A stretch of 64,000 nucleotides of DNA, from contig NZ_CP098502.1 in NCBI RefSeq assembly GCF_024220175.1, positions 4,902,514 through 4,966,513 on the forward strand, written 5' to 3'. The notes below the pieces were generated by a model. It saw nothing but the letters and a program-made list of their open reading frames with translations, was not told the origin of the DNA and searched no databases. Made by a program: the position numbers and the translations under genes. Below are positions 1 through 6,711 of the stretch, in pieces; within the stretch, counting starts at the first letter, position 1, and every line of letters starts with the position of its first letter. This DNA is from Paraconexibacter antarcticus (GTDB taxonomy: Bacteria > Actinomycetota > Thermoleophilia > Solirubrobacterales > Solirubrobacteraceae).

Positions 1-800
1 CCCTCGGGGATGCCGTGGTCGTGCGCGGCCGGGATGAGGTGGACGGCGATGAGCCCGACCGTCGTCGCGCCGCAGACGAAGAACGACCCGGCGAGCGCGA
101 GGAAGACGCGGTCGCGCGCGACGTCGCGCAGGACCGCGAAGGCGGACGGGCGCCCGGTGGGCGGAAACGGGTCCTCCGGCGGCGGCTCGGCGGCCTCGGC
201 GCCATACGCGGCCTCACCCGCCGCGGGCCGGTCGCGCAGCGCGGCGAGCGTCGCGACGAGCGCGACGGCGGCGGCGCCCCCGACGACGAGCATCGTCCAG
301 CGCCACCCGTCGTGGACGAGGTGCGCCATGAGCGGGAGGAAGACGAGCTGCCCGGTCGAGTTCGCGGCGGTGAGCATCCCGAGGACGAGCCCGCGGCGGG
401 CGACGAACCAGCGGCCCGCGATCGTCGCGGCGAGCACCGGGGCGACCGCGCCGGTCGCCGCCCCCGCCATGAGCCCCCACACGAGGTAGAGCTGCCACAG
501 CTGCGTGACCTGCGTGATGAGCGCGGCGCTCAGCCCGATGAGGAGCAGCGCGGCGGAGACGACGCGGCGCAGGCCGACGCGCTCGATGAGCGCCGCGGCG
601 AAGGGCGCGGCGAGGCCGAAGACGACGAGGTTGATCGACGCCGCCGCCGAGATGTCCGAGTGGCTCCAGCCGAACTCGTCCATGAGCGGCTCGAGAAGGA
701 TGCCGAAGGTCGCGCGGATCGCCGCGGAGGCGAGCAGGACGACGAAGCCGACGGCGGCGACGGTCCAGGCCGGGTGCAGGCGACGGGAGCGGGCGGGCAT
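1..800 (-). CDS. MFS transporter, partial (oxalate/formate-antiporter or MCT-like)
   Basis: Reading the minus strand from an ATG at 800 gives an open frame of 266 codons that runs off the left edge without a stop, so the C-terminal part is missing. The protein starts MPARSRRLHPAWTV and shows successive hydrophobic segments, with a GRWFVARRGLVLG loop between transmembrane helices, as in major facilitator transporters of the monocarboxylate/oxalate-formate type. The visible part covers about the first six helices, a charged central loop (around residues 190-230, rich in E, P and D) and the start of helix 7. It is divergent from the GlxA-like regulator that starts 73 bp away, which may control it. 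The substrate cannot be told from sequence. Confidence 0.8.
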   Translation of the reverse strand, partial: MPARSRRLHPAWTVAAVGFVVLLASAAIRATFGILLEPLMDEFGWSHSDISAAASINLVVFGLAAPFAAALIERVGLRRVVSAALLLIGLSAALITQVTQLWQLYLVWGLMAGAATGAVAPVLAATIAGRWFVARRGLVLGMLTAANSTGQLVFLPLMAHLVHDGWRWTMLVVGGAAAVALVATLAALRDRPAAGEAAYGAEAAEPPPEDPFPPTGRPSAFAVLRDVARDRVFLALAGSFFVCGATTVGLIAVHLIPAAHDHGIPE

Positions 801-872
801 CGCCGGGAACTCTCGCGTGGCCGTCGCCGGACCGCCAGTGGCAGAAACGACAAGGTTCGCTATGTTCCTGCC

Positions 873-1850
873 ATGCCGCCGGTGTCGCGCGACGTCGCGC
901 TCGTCCTCCTCGAAGGCGCCGTCCTGTACGACGTCGGCATCGCGCTGCAGGTCTTCGGGCCGCGCGCGCCGCGCCCGGACCGGCCCGACCAGCCCTACGC
1001 CCTCACCCCGTGCGGCGTGCGCCGCGGGACGATCACGACGATGTCCGGGCTGCGCGTCGGGGTCGACGCCGGCCTCGAGGCCATCGCCGCGGCGGACCTC
1101 GTCATCGTTCCCGGGACCGACGTCACGCGGCCCGTGCCGCCGCGGCTGCTCGACGCGCTGCGTGCCGCCCACGCCGGCGGCGCGCGGATGCTGTCGATCT
1201 GCACCGGGGCCTTCATCCTCGCCGAGGCCGGCCTGCTCGACGGCCGCCACGCCACGACCCACTGGGGCTACTGCGCGGACCTCGCCGCCCGCTTCCCGCA
1301 GGTCCGCGTCGACCCCGACGTCCTCTACGTCGACGACGGGGACATCCTGACCTCGGCGGGCCTGTCGGCCGGGATGGACCTCTGCCTCCACGTCGTCCGG
1401 CAGGAGCTCGGCGCCGAGGTCGCGAACGGCGTCGCGCGGTGGAACGTCGTCCCGCCGCACCGCGCGGGCGGGCAGGCGCAGTTCATCCGGACGCCCGTCC
1501 CGGACGCGCCCGGCGGCGGGCTCGGGCCGACGCTCTCGTGGGCGCAGGCGCACCTCCGCGACCGGCTCGACGTCACGGCGCTCGCCCGCCACGCCCACAT
1601 GAGCGAGCGGACCTTCGCCCGGCGGTTCCGCGCAGAGACCGGCCTGACGCCGAAGCAGTGGCTGCTCACGCAGCGCGTCCTCCACGCCCGGCGGCTGCTC
1701 GAGCGCACCGACCTCGACATCGAGGCGGTCGCGACCGAGGCCGGGTTCGGCAGCGCCGCGTCACTGCGCATCCACTTCCGGCGCGCGACGTCGACCCGCC
1801 CGACGGCCTACCGCGCGACCTTCCGCGACGCGGCACCCGCCGCCGCCTGA
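873..1850 (+). CDS. GlxA-family AraC-type transcriptional regulator (DJ-1/PfpI + HTH)
   Basis: The 325-aa protein has an N-terminal DJ-1/PfpI-like domain (about residues 1-170), with the nucleophile-elbow sequence LSICTGAFILAEAGLLDG. A C-terminal AraC HTH domain follows (about 225-320; HAHMSERTFARRFRAETGLTPKQW and ATEAGFGSAASLRIHFRR). This is the architecture of GlxA-like one-component regulators. I place the start at the ATG at 873, because the frame upstream is charged low-complexity sequence antisense to the MFS gene. Divergence from the MFS transporter suggests it regulates that gene, which is inference. The ligand is unknown; the DJ-1 domain in this family is usually a sensor rather than an amidase. 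Confidence 0.88.
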   Translation: MPPVSRDVALVLLEGAVLYDVGIALQVFGPRAPRPDRPDQPYALTPCGVRRGTITTMSGLRVGVDAGLEAIAAADLVIVPGTDVTRPVPPRLLDALRAAHAGGARMLSICTGAFILAEAGLLDGRHATTHWGYCADLAARFPQVRVDPDVLYVDDGDILTSAGLSAGMDLCLHVVRQELGAEVANGVARWNVVPPHRAGGQAQFIRTPVPDAPGGGLGPTLSWAQAHLRDRLDVTALARHAHMSERTFARRFRAETGLTPKQWLLTQRVLHARRLLERTDLDIEAVATEAGFGSAASLRIHFRRATSTRPTAYRATFRDAAPAAA

Positions 1851-1901
1851 CACAAGCCCGTAGGGTGGACGGTCGGACGTCCGAGCATCGGAGGGGAAGG
1901 C

Positions 1902-2371
1902 ATGACGAGCACCAGTGCGCCGGAGCCACGGCCCGGCCCCCAGCGCGCGGCCGGTGCGCAGGAGATCGCCAACGCGTCGGTGCGGAGGTTCCTCGCGGAC
2001 GACACGGCGGCCCAGGCGCTCGGCATCACGGTCAGCCACGTCGCGCCCGGCGAGGTGACCGCGCACATGACGGTCGCCCCCGCGATGGTCAACGGCCACG
2101 GGAGTGCGCACGGCGCCGCGCTCTTCGCGGTGGCCGACATCGCCTTCGCGATGGCCTGCAACTCGCACGGCCATCCCGCCATCGGCCGCTCGTGCGCGAT
2201 CGAGTACCTCGCGCCCGCCTTCCCCGGGCAGGCGATCACCGCCACCGCGATCGAGCGCTCCGTCGTCGGGCGTGGCGGCATCTACGACGTCGCCGTCACG
2301 CGCGACGGGGCGGGCAGCTGCTGGCGGAGCTGCGCGCCCACAGCCGGCAGCTCCCCGCGCGACCGGCCTGA
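1902..2371 (+). CDS. PaaI-family hotdog thioesterase with apparent C-terminal frameshift
   Basis: The start at 1902 follows a good Shine-Dalgarno (GGAGGGGAAGG). The product reads as a PaaI-type acyl-CoA thioesterase: NGHGSAHGAALFAVADIAFAMACNS is the hotdog-fold signature with the catalytic Asp region, then SCAIEYLAPAFPGQ. After VAVTRDG (about 2309) this frame loses similarity and runs on for over 300 codons of Arg/Pro-rich sequence. The expected C-terminus, GQLLAELRAHSRQL, is read instead in the frame whose codons begin at 2309, ending in TGA at 2369-2371. One missing base in the G/C run at 2307-2314 would explain this. It is either a real late frameshift or a sequencing error; the catalytic core is intact. 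A 10-bp palindrome (CGGACGTCCG, 1874-1883) lies just upstream. The likely role is removal of dead-end CoA thioesters in aromatic or phenylacetate metabolism, but no such pathway genes are adjacent. Confidence 0.7.
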
Positions 2372-2545
2372 CGACGCGCCGGCGGGCCGGCGAGCGCCCG
2401 GCGTCGCGCGCGGGCGCCGGGACGCCCCGGGACGCCCCGAGGCACGACACCCCGTGGCGACACCGCGCGAACGGCGCGTTCGGAGCGTGGCGTTCGTCAC
2501 ATCCGAGCCCCATCGGCTTGCTTCCCGGCCGTCGCGGGCGGAGGA

Positions 2546-3280
2546 TTGTCCCGACGTTTTACTTCTTTCGGGTTATTCGTGGATCAGCGCCCCGGCACTC
2601 CATCCCTCCCCTTCCGCCGCCTCGCCGTACCCGCGGCGGTCGCAGCGGCGTGCGCCGTCTGCGCCCACGTGTCGACGCAGGGCGCCCGGCGCCGGGCCAC
2701 GCGCGACGTGGCCGACGAGCGGCGGCGGATCGCCCGCGAGCTCCACGACGGCCTCGCCCAGGATCTCGCCTTCCTCGCGCAGCAGGCCGACGCCCTCGCC
2801 GCCCGCGCGGACGGCCCGCCCGCCGCGGCCGACATGGCCGTCGCGGCGCACCGCGCGCTGGCCGGTGCGCGCGCCGCGATCGGCACCCTGCGCGGGCCGG
2901 CGGACGAGCCGCTCGCCGAGGCGATCGCGCGCGCCGCGGGCGACGCCGCCACGCGCTGGGGCGCCGCGGTGCGCGCCGACGTCGACGCGGGCGTCGAGCT
3001 CGCCGGCCCGGCGCGCGAGGCCGTGCTCGGCATCGTGTCCGAGGCGGCGCACAACGCGGCCGTCCACGGCCGCCCCCGCGAGGTCCACGTCGAGCTCCGT
3101 GCGGCCCCGGCCCTTCGGCTCTGCGTGCGCGACGACGGCGTCGGGTTCGACCCCGGCGTCGATCGCCCGGGCCACCACGGGCTCACCGGGATGCGCGAGC
3201 GAGCCGCCGCAGTCGGCGGCGCGCTCGAGATCCGCTCGGGCGAAGGGCACGGGACGCAGGTCGTCGTGATGCTCGCGTGA
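2546..3280 (+). CDS. NarL-family sensor histidine kinase (HisKA_3 + HATPase), no sensor domain
   Basis: The short kinase (244 aa from the TTG at 2546) has a HisKA_3 dimerisation motif, ERRRIARELHDGLAQDL, with the phospho-accepting His near residue 67. It also has an HATPase_c domain with N-box AAHNAAVHG, G1 DDGVGFDP and G2 HGLTGMRERA. Only one weak hydrophobic stretch (AVPAAVAAACAVCAHV) precedes the H-box, and there is no recognisable input domain, so it is cytosolic or weakly membrane-associated. The start is uncertain: TTG at 2546 has GGAGG almost touching it, and GTG at 2579 is in frame. Its stop overlaps the response regulator start by GTGA, so the pair is translationally coupled and is presumably a cognate two-component system. 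Confidence 0.85.
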   Translation: MSRRFTSFGLFVDQRPGTPSLPFRRLAVPAAVAAACAVCAHVSTQGARRRATRDVADERRRIARELHDGLAQDLAFLAQQADALAARADGPPAAADMAVAAHRALAGARAAIGTLRGPADEPLAEAIARAAGDAATRWGAAVRADVDAGVELAGPAREAVLGIVSEAAHNAAVHGRPREVHVELRAAPALRLCVRDDGVGFDPGVDRPGHHGLTGMRERAAAVGGALEIRSGEGHGTQVVVMLA

Positions 3281-3942
3281 GCGCGCCGATCCGCCTCCTC
3301 GTGGCCGGCGCCGACGCGCCGACCGGCATGGGCATCCGTCTCGCGCTCGCGGACGACGGCCTCGTCGTCACGGGCGAGCCCGCCGACGCGGACGACGCGA
3401 TCGCCCTGGCCCTGGCCGACCCACCCGACGTGTGCCTCCTCGACGAGGCCCTCCCGGGCGGCTGTCTCGCCGCGATCGAGACGATCCACCGCCACGCGCC
3501 CGCGGTGAAGCTGCTCGTCCTCACCGGGTCCGAGCGGCCTGCCGCCCTCGTCGCCGCGATCCACGCCGGCGTGTCGGGATACCTCCGCACAGACCAGCCG
3601 GCGACGCGGATGCCCGCGACGATCCGCGGCGTGCTCGCCGGCGAGGCCGCCCTCTCGCGCCGCCTGACCTACGCGCTGCTCGAGGCGATGCGCCCGGCCG
3701 ACCGCGTCCGCGCCCACCGGCCGGACGCGCACCCCGGCGGCCGGCCGCTGACCGCCCGCGAGCTCGAGGTGCTCGAGCTCCTCGCCGAGGGGTTCTCCAC
3801 CGGCGCGATCGCGGCGCTGCTGGCGATCACCCCGGTGACGGTCCGCCGGCACGTGTCGAGCGCCGTCGAGCGGCTCGGCGTCGCCGACCGCGACGAGGCG
3901 ATCGCCCTGCTCGACCCGCACGCCGGGCGTTCAGGGCGCTGA
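3277..3942 (+). CDS. LuxR/NarL-type response regulator with degenerate receiver
   Basis: The 221-aa protein has an N-terminal CheY-like receiver and a C-terminal LuxR HTH (LTARELEVLELLAEGFSTGAIAALLAITPVTVRRHVSSAVERLG). The start is GTG at 3277, overlapping the kinase stop by 4 bp. The phospho-acceptor Asp is kept (CLLDEALPGG) and so is the Thr position (LVLTGSE). The N-terminal acidic pair expected after strand 1 reads VAGADAP, and the conserved Lys of GYLLKD is replaced by Arg in SGYLRTD. This suggests altered or no phosphorylation-dependent switching. It converges with the next gene, with a 12-bp overlap of coding ends. Confidence 0.87.
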   Translation: MSAPIRLLVAGADAPTGMGIRLALADDGLVVTGEPADADDAIALALADPPDVCLLDEALPGGCLAAIETIHRHAPAVKLLVLTGSERPAALVAAIHAGVSGYLRTDQPATRMPATIRGVLAGEAALSRRLTYALLEAMRPADRVRAHRPDAHPGGRPLTARELEVLELLAEGFSTGAIAALLAITPVTVRRHVSSAVERLGVADRDEAIALLDPHAGRSGR

Positions 3943-4680
3943 ACGCGCTCCGGCCGCCTCGGGCCATCGCGGCCCGGCGACGCACGGCGCCGGGGCGGCG
4001 ACGATGCCCTCACGCACCGCGAGGACGGCCGCCTGGACCCGGTTCTCCACCCCGAGCTTCTCGAGGACACTCGAGACGTGGTGCTTCACCGTGCTCGGGC
4101 TCACGTGCAGGTGCCGGCCGATCTCGGTGTTGTCCCTCCCGGCGACGAGCAGCTCGAGCACGGCGCACTCGCGCGCGGAGAGCCCGTGGGCGGGCGGCTC
4201 CGGCCCGTCCGGCCACCCCTGCCGCCGCACCCGGGCGACGAGGCTCGCTGCGACGGCCGGCGCCAGGAGCGCCTGCCCGGCGCGTGCGCAGCGGATGGCG
4301 CGCACGATCTCCGGCAGCGGCGCGTCCTTCAGCAGGTAGCCGGAGGCCCCGGCGAGCACCGCCTCGAGGATCTCGTCCTCGTCGTCGGAGACGGTGAGCA
4401 TGAGCACCGCGGTGTCCGGGGCGAGGGCCCGGATCGCCCGCGTCGCGTCGATGCCGCTCATCCCCGGCAGGTGGATGTCCATGACGACGACGTCGGGCCT
4501 GCGCGCGGTGACGAGGCCGGCGGCGCGCTCCCCGTCCGGCGCGTCGCCGACCACGTGGATCGCCGGCTCGTCACCGAGCAGCCGGCACAGGCCGGCCCGG
4601 AAGAGGTCGTGGTCGTCGACGACCACCACCCGGGTCCGCCGTGTCGTGGCCGCTCGGTCGCCGGTCGCCGGGGTTGCCAT
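3931..4680 (-). CDS. LuxR/NarL-type response regulator with canonical receiver
   Basis: The 249-aa protein starts at ATG 4680 behind GGGGGGAC. Its receiver has all standard residues: acidic pair in VVVVDDHDLFRAG, phospho-Asp in VVVMDIHLPGMSG, Thr in LMLTVSD and Lys in SGYLLKDAP. The LuxR HTH (LSARECAVLELLVAGRDNTEIGRHLHVSPSTVKHHVSSVLEKLG) is near the C-terminus. No kinase lies beside it on the same strand; the kinase at 2546-3280 is the nearest candidate and could serve both regulators. The upstream gap carries a 16-bp palindrome at 4731-4746 and separates it from the divergent secreted protein gene, a plausible target. Confidence 0.9.
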   Translation of the reverse strand: MATPATGDRAATTRRTRVVVVDDHDLFRAGLCRLLGDEPAIHVVGDAPDGERAAGLVTARRPDVVVMDIHLPGMSGIDATRAIRALAPDTAVLMLTVSDDEDEILEAVLAGASGYLLKDAPLPEIVRAIRCARAGQALLAPAVAASLVARVRRQGWPDGPEPPAHGLSARECAVLELLVAGRDNTEIGRHLHVSPSTVKHHVSSVLEKLGVENRVQAAVLAVREGIVAAPAPCVAGPRWPEAAGARSAP

Positions 4681-4730
4681 GTCCCCCCACACCGTACGCC
4701 ACCTCATCCCGTTTTTCCAAAAATCGGATC

Positions 4731-4746
4731 GTTCACGTCCGTGAAC
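4731..4746. promoter_or_regulatory. 16-bp palindrome, possible operator
   Basis: GTTCACGTCCGTGAAC is a perfect inverted repeat (GTTCACG / CGTGAAC with a TC centre). It lies in the 196-bp divergent gap, 51 bp upstream of the response regulator start and 131 bp upstream of the secreted protein gene. A dimeric regulator such as the adjacent NarL-type protein could bind it. The role is inferred from position and symmetry only. Confidence 0.4.
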
Positions 4747-4876
4747 GCTTTGTGCCCGCCCGGACCATTGCCCGGCGTCCCCACCCCGCGTAGAGATACG
4801 TCGATATTCGGCCGATGCCCGGCCGGGACACCGGCGCGACCACGTGCCGCGCCACTCGACACGAGAGGGCAGATCG

Positions 4877-6640
4877 ATGTTCGACCACCGACGGACCCGG
4901 CCCGCGCCGGATCGCACCCGGGGCAGGTGCGTGCGCAGGACGCTCAGCGTCCTCCCCGCCCTGCTCGTGAGCGGCCTCGTGTTCGCCGCCCCGGGGCACG
5001 CCGCGGGCTTCGGCAGCTTCGAGAGCGGCGACGGCAACCTCGCCCAGGACAGCACCTTCGACTGGAACAGCTTCGGCGCGCAGACGTACACGGGCACGGC
5101 GCCCTATCGCACCGCCGGCTCGGTCGCGAGCGGCTGGACGCTGAAGGCGTTCGAGGACGCCCAGGCGTCAGGGACCGACACGGGCTTCGCGGGCGGCGTG
5201 AAGCAGGACGACGACTGCGCCACGCTCAAGGGCGGCAAGGCGCCGAACAAGGACGACCTCAAGCGCATCTACCTCGCGACGAAGACCGTCAACGGCGACG
5301 TCATCCTCTCGCTCGCGTGGGTCCGGATCCCGCAGAACTCGACGTCGGCGTCGGCCCACGTCGGCTACGAGTTCAACCAGGGCGCGAGCGGCGGCTGCGG
5401 CGGCTCCTCGACGCTCGTCAAGCGCACCGGCGGCGACATGCTCGTCGTCTACGACTTCGAGGGCGGCTCCAACCCGCCCGCGATCAAGCTCTCGCGCTGG
5501 CTCAACGCGACGTTCACCGGCAGCCCGGGCGCGGTCTGCGAGGTGAGCGGCAACCCGCCCCCGATCGGCGGCGGCTGCTGGGGCGACACGAAGATCCTCA
5601 CGACGCTCGGCTTCGCCCAGGCGAAGGTGAACTTCGGCGTCATCTCGAGCGTGGACGCCCTCAAGCCGGGCGGGACGGACCCGAGCGCGGTCGAGTTCGG
5701 TGAGGCCGGCATCAACCTCACCGACGCGGGCGTGTTCGGCAACGGCGTGTGCGCCGCGTTCGGCAGCGCCTACGGCGTGAGCCGCAGCTCGGGCAACTCC
5801 GCGCAGGCGGCGATGGAGGACCTCGTCGGGCCCGGTGCCTTCACGATCGCCAACTGCGGCAGCGTGACGATCACGAAGACCGGCAGCGACGGCGGGACCC
5901 AGGCCGGCGCCGTGTTCACGCTCTACAACGGCACGGGCACCGGCGGGACGGTCGTCGGCACGTGCACCGTGGCGGCGGACGGCTCCTGCGTCGTGGCGGG
6001 CGGCACGCTGACGACGTTCACGAACCTCCCGCCCGGGACGTACACCGTCCACGAGACGACCGTCCCGGCCGGCTACAACGCCGCCGCGGACCAGACGTTC
6101 TCGCTCGCCGCGGGTGAGTCCAAGACGCTCCAGTTCGTCGACCAGGCCGCACCGGCGACGGTGAACGTCACGAAGGTCGACGACGGCGGCAACCCGGTCG
6201 ACGGCGCGGTGTTCACGATCTCCCAGGGCGGCGTGGCGAAGGGCTCGTGCACGACGGGCGCCCCGACGGCCGGCTCGGGCCAGTGCTCGATCACCGGCGT
6301 GACGGCGGGGACCTACTCGATCGACGAGACGACGGTCCCGGCCGGCTACGCGAAGGACGCGTCCTTCCCGCAGTCGATCACGCTCGCCAACGGCGAGACG
6401 AAGGAGGTCGGCGCGACCGACCCGCGGACCTACCACGTCGTCGCGTTCGTCTGTCGCAACACGGACGCGAAGCTCATCCCGAGCGCCGTGACGATCGACG
6501 GCAGCGTGCGGCCGGTGTCGATCGGCACCGCGGACGCCACCGCGTCGATGACCGAGGCCGCGCTCTGCGCCCTCACGAAGGGCGCCTCGGCGACGAGCCT
6601 GCAGTCCGGCTCGCACAGCGCGACGGTGGTCATCCCGTAG
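4877..6640 (+). CDS. Secreted protein with two SpaA/Cna-B-like prealbumin domains
   Basis: The 587-aa protein starts at ATG 4877 behind GAGAGGG; a GTG at 4844 is a weaker alternative. An Arg-rich n-region and hydrophobic core (VLPALLVSGLVFAAPGHA) form a signal peptide cleaved near residue 42. The first 300 or so residues of the mature part resemble no family I can name and contain several Cys. Two repeats follow, at about 331-425 (SVTITKTGSDGG ... LPPGTYTVHETTVPAGY) and 428-515 (TVNVTKVDDGG ... VTAGTYSIDETTVPAGY). These match SpaA/Cna-B prealbumin folds, including the E of the HETTVPAGY motif used in isopeptide bonds. There is no LPXTG sorting signal or C-terminal membrane anchor, so it is probably released or held non-covalently. 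Function is likely structural or adhesive. Confidence 0.8.
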   Translation: MFDHRRTRPAPDRTRGRCVRRTLSVLPALLVSGLVFAAPGHAAGFGSFESGDGNLAQDSTFDWNSFGAQTYTGTAPYRTAGSVASGWTLKAFEDAQASGTDTGFAGGVKQDDDCATLKGGKAPNKDDLKRIYLATKTVNGDVILSLAWVRIPQNSTSASAHVGYEFNQGASGGCGGSSTLVKRTGGDMLVVYDFEGGSNPPAIKLSRWLNATFTGSPGAVCEVSGNPPPIGGGCWGDTKILTTLGFAQAKVNFGVISSVDALKPGGTDPSAVEFGEAGINLTDAGVFGNGVCAAFGSAYGVSRSSGNSAQAAMEDLVGPGAFTIANCGSVTITKTGSDGGTQAGAVFTLYNGTGTGGTVVGTCTVAADGSCVVAGGTLTTFTNLPPGTYTVHETTVPAGYNAAADQTFSLAAGESKTLQFVDQAAPATVNVTKVDDGGNPVDGAVFTISQGGVAKGSCTTGAPTAGSGQCSITGVTAGTYSIDETTVPAGYAKDASFPQSITLANGETKEVGATDPRTYHVVAFVCRNTDAKLIPSAVTIDGSVRPVSIGTADATASMTEAALCALTKGASATSLQSGSHSATVVIP

Positions 6641-6670
6641 CCGGCGGCGGGGACCGGATCAGGCGGTGAC

Positions 6671-6700
6671 GGCGGGGCCGGTCGGCAGACCGGCCCCGCC
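6671..6700. terminator. Bidirectional terminator hairpin
   Basis: A perfect 13-bp stem (GGCGGGGCCGGTC / GACCGGCCCCGCC) with a GGCA loop lies between the converging secreted-protein genes. It has no clear T tract, which is usual in high-GC genomes. Confidence 0.7.
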
Positions 6701-6711
6701 CGTGTCCCCGG

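Noticed and set aside
15-872. A long plus-strand open frame continuous with the GlxA-like regulator
   Set aside because: It is a charged, Arg/Asp-rich shadow antisense to the partial MFS transporter; the regulator's own conserved domain starts at 873.
1902-3269. A 455-codon frame starting with the thioesterase
   Set aside because: After residue 137 it is Arg/Pro/Ser-rich and overlaps the histidine kinase on the same strand in another frame; it is better explained by a frameshift.
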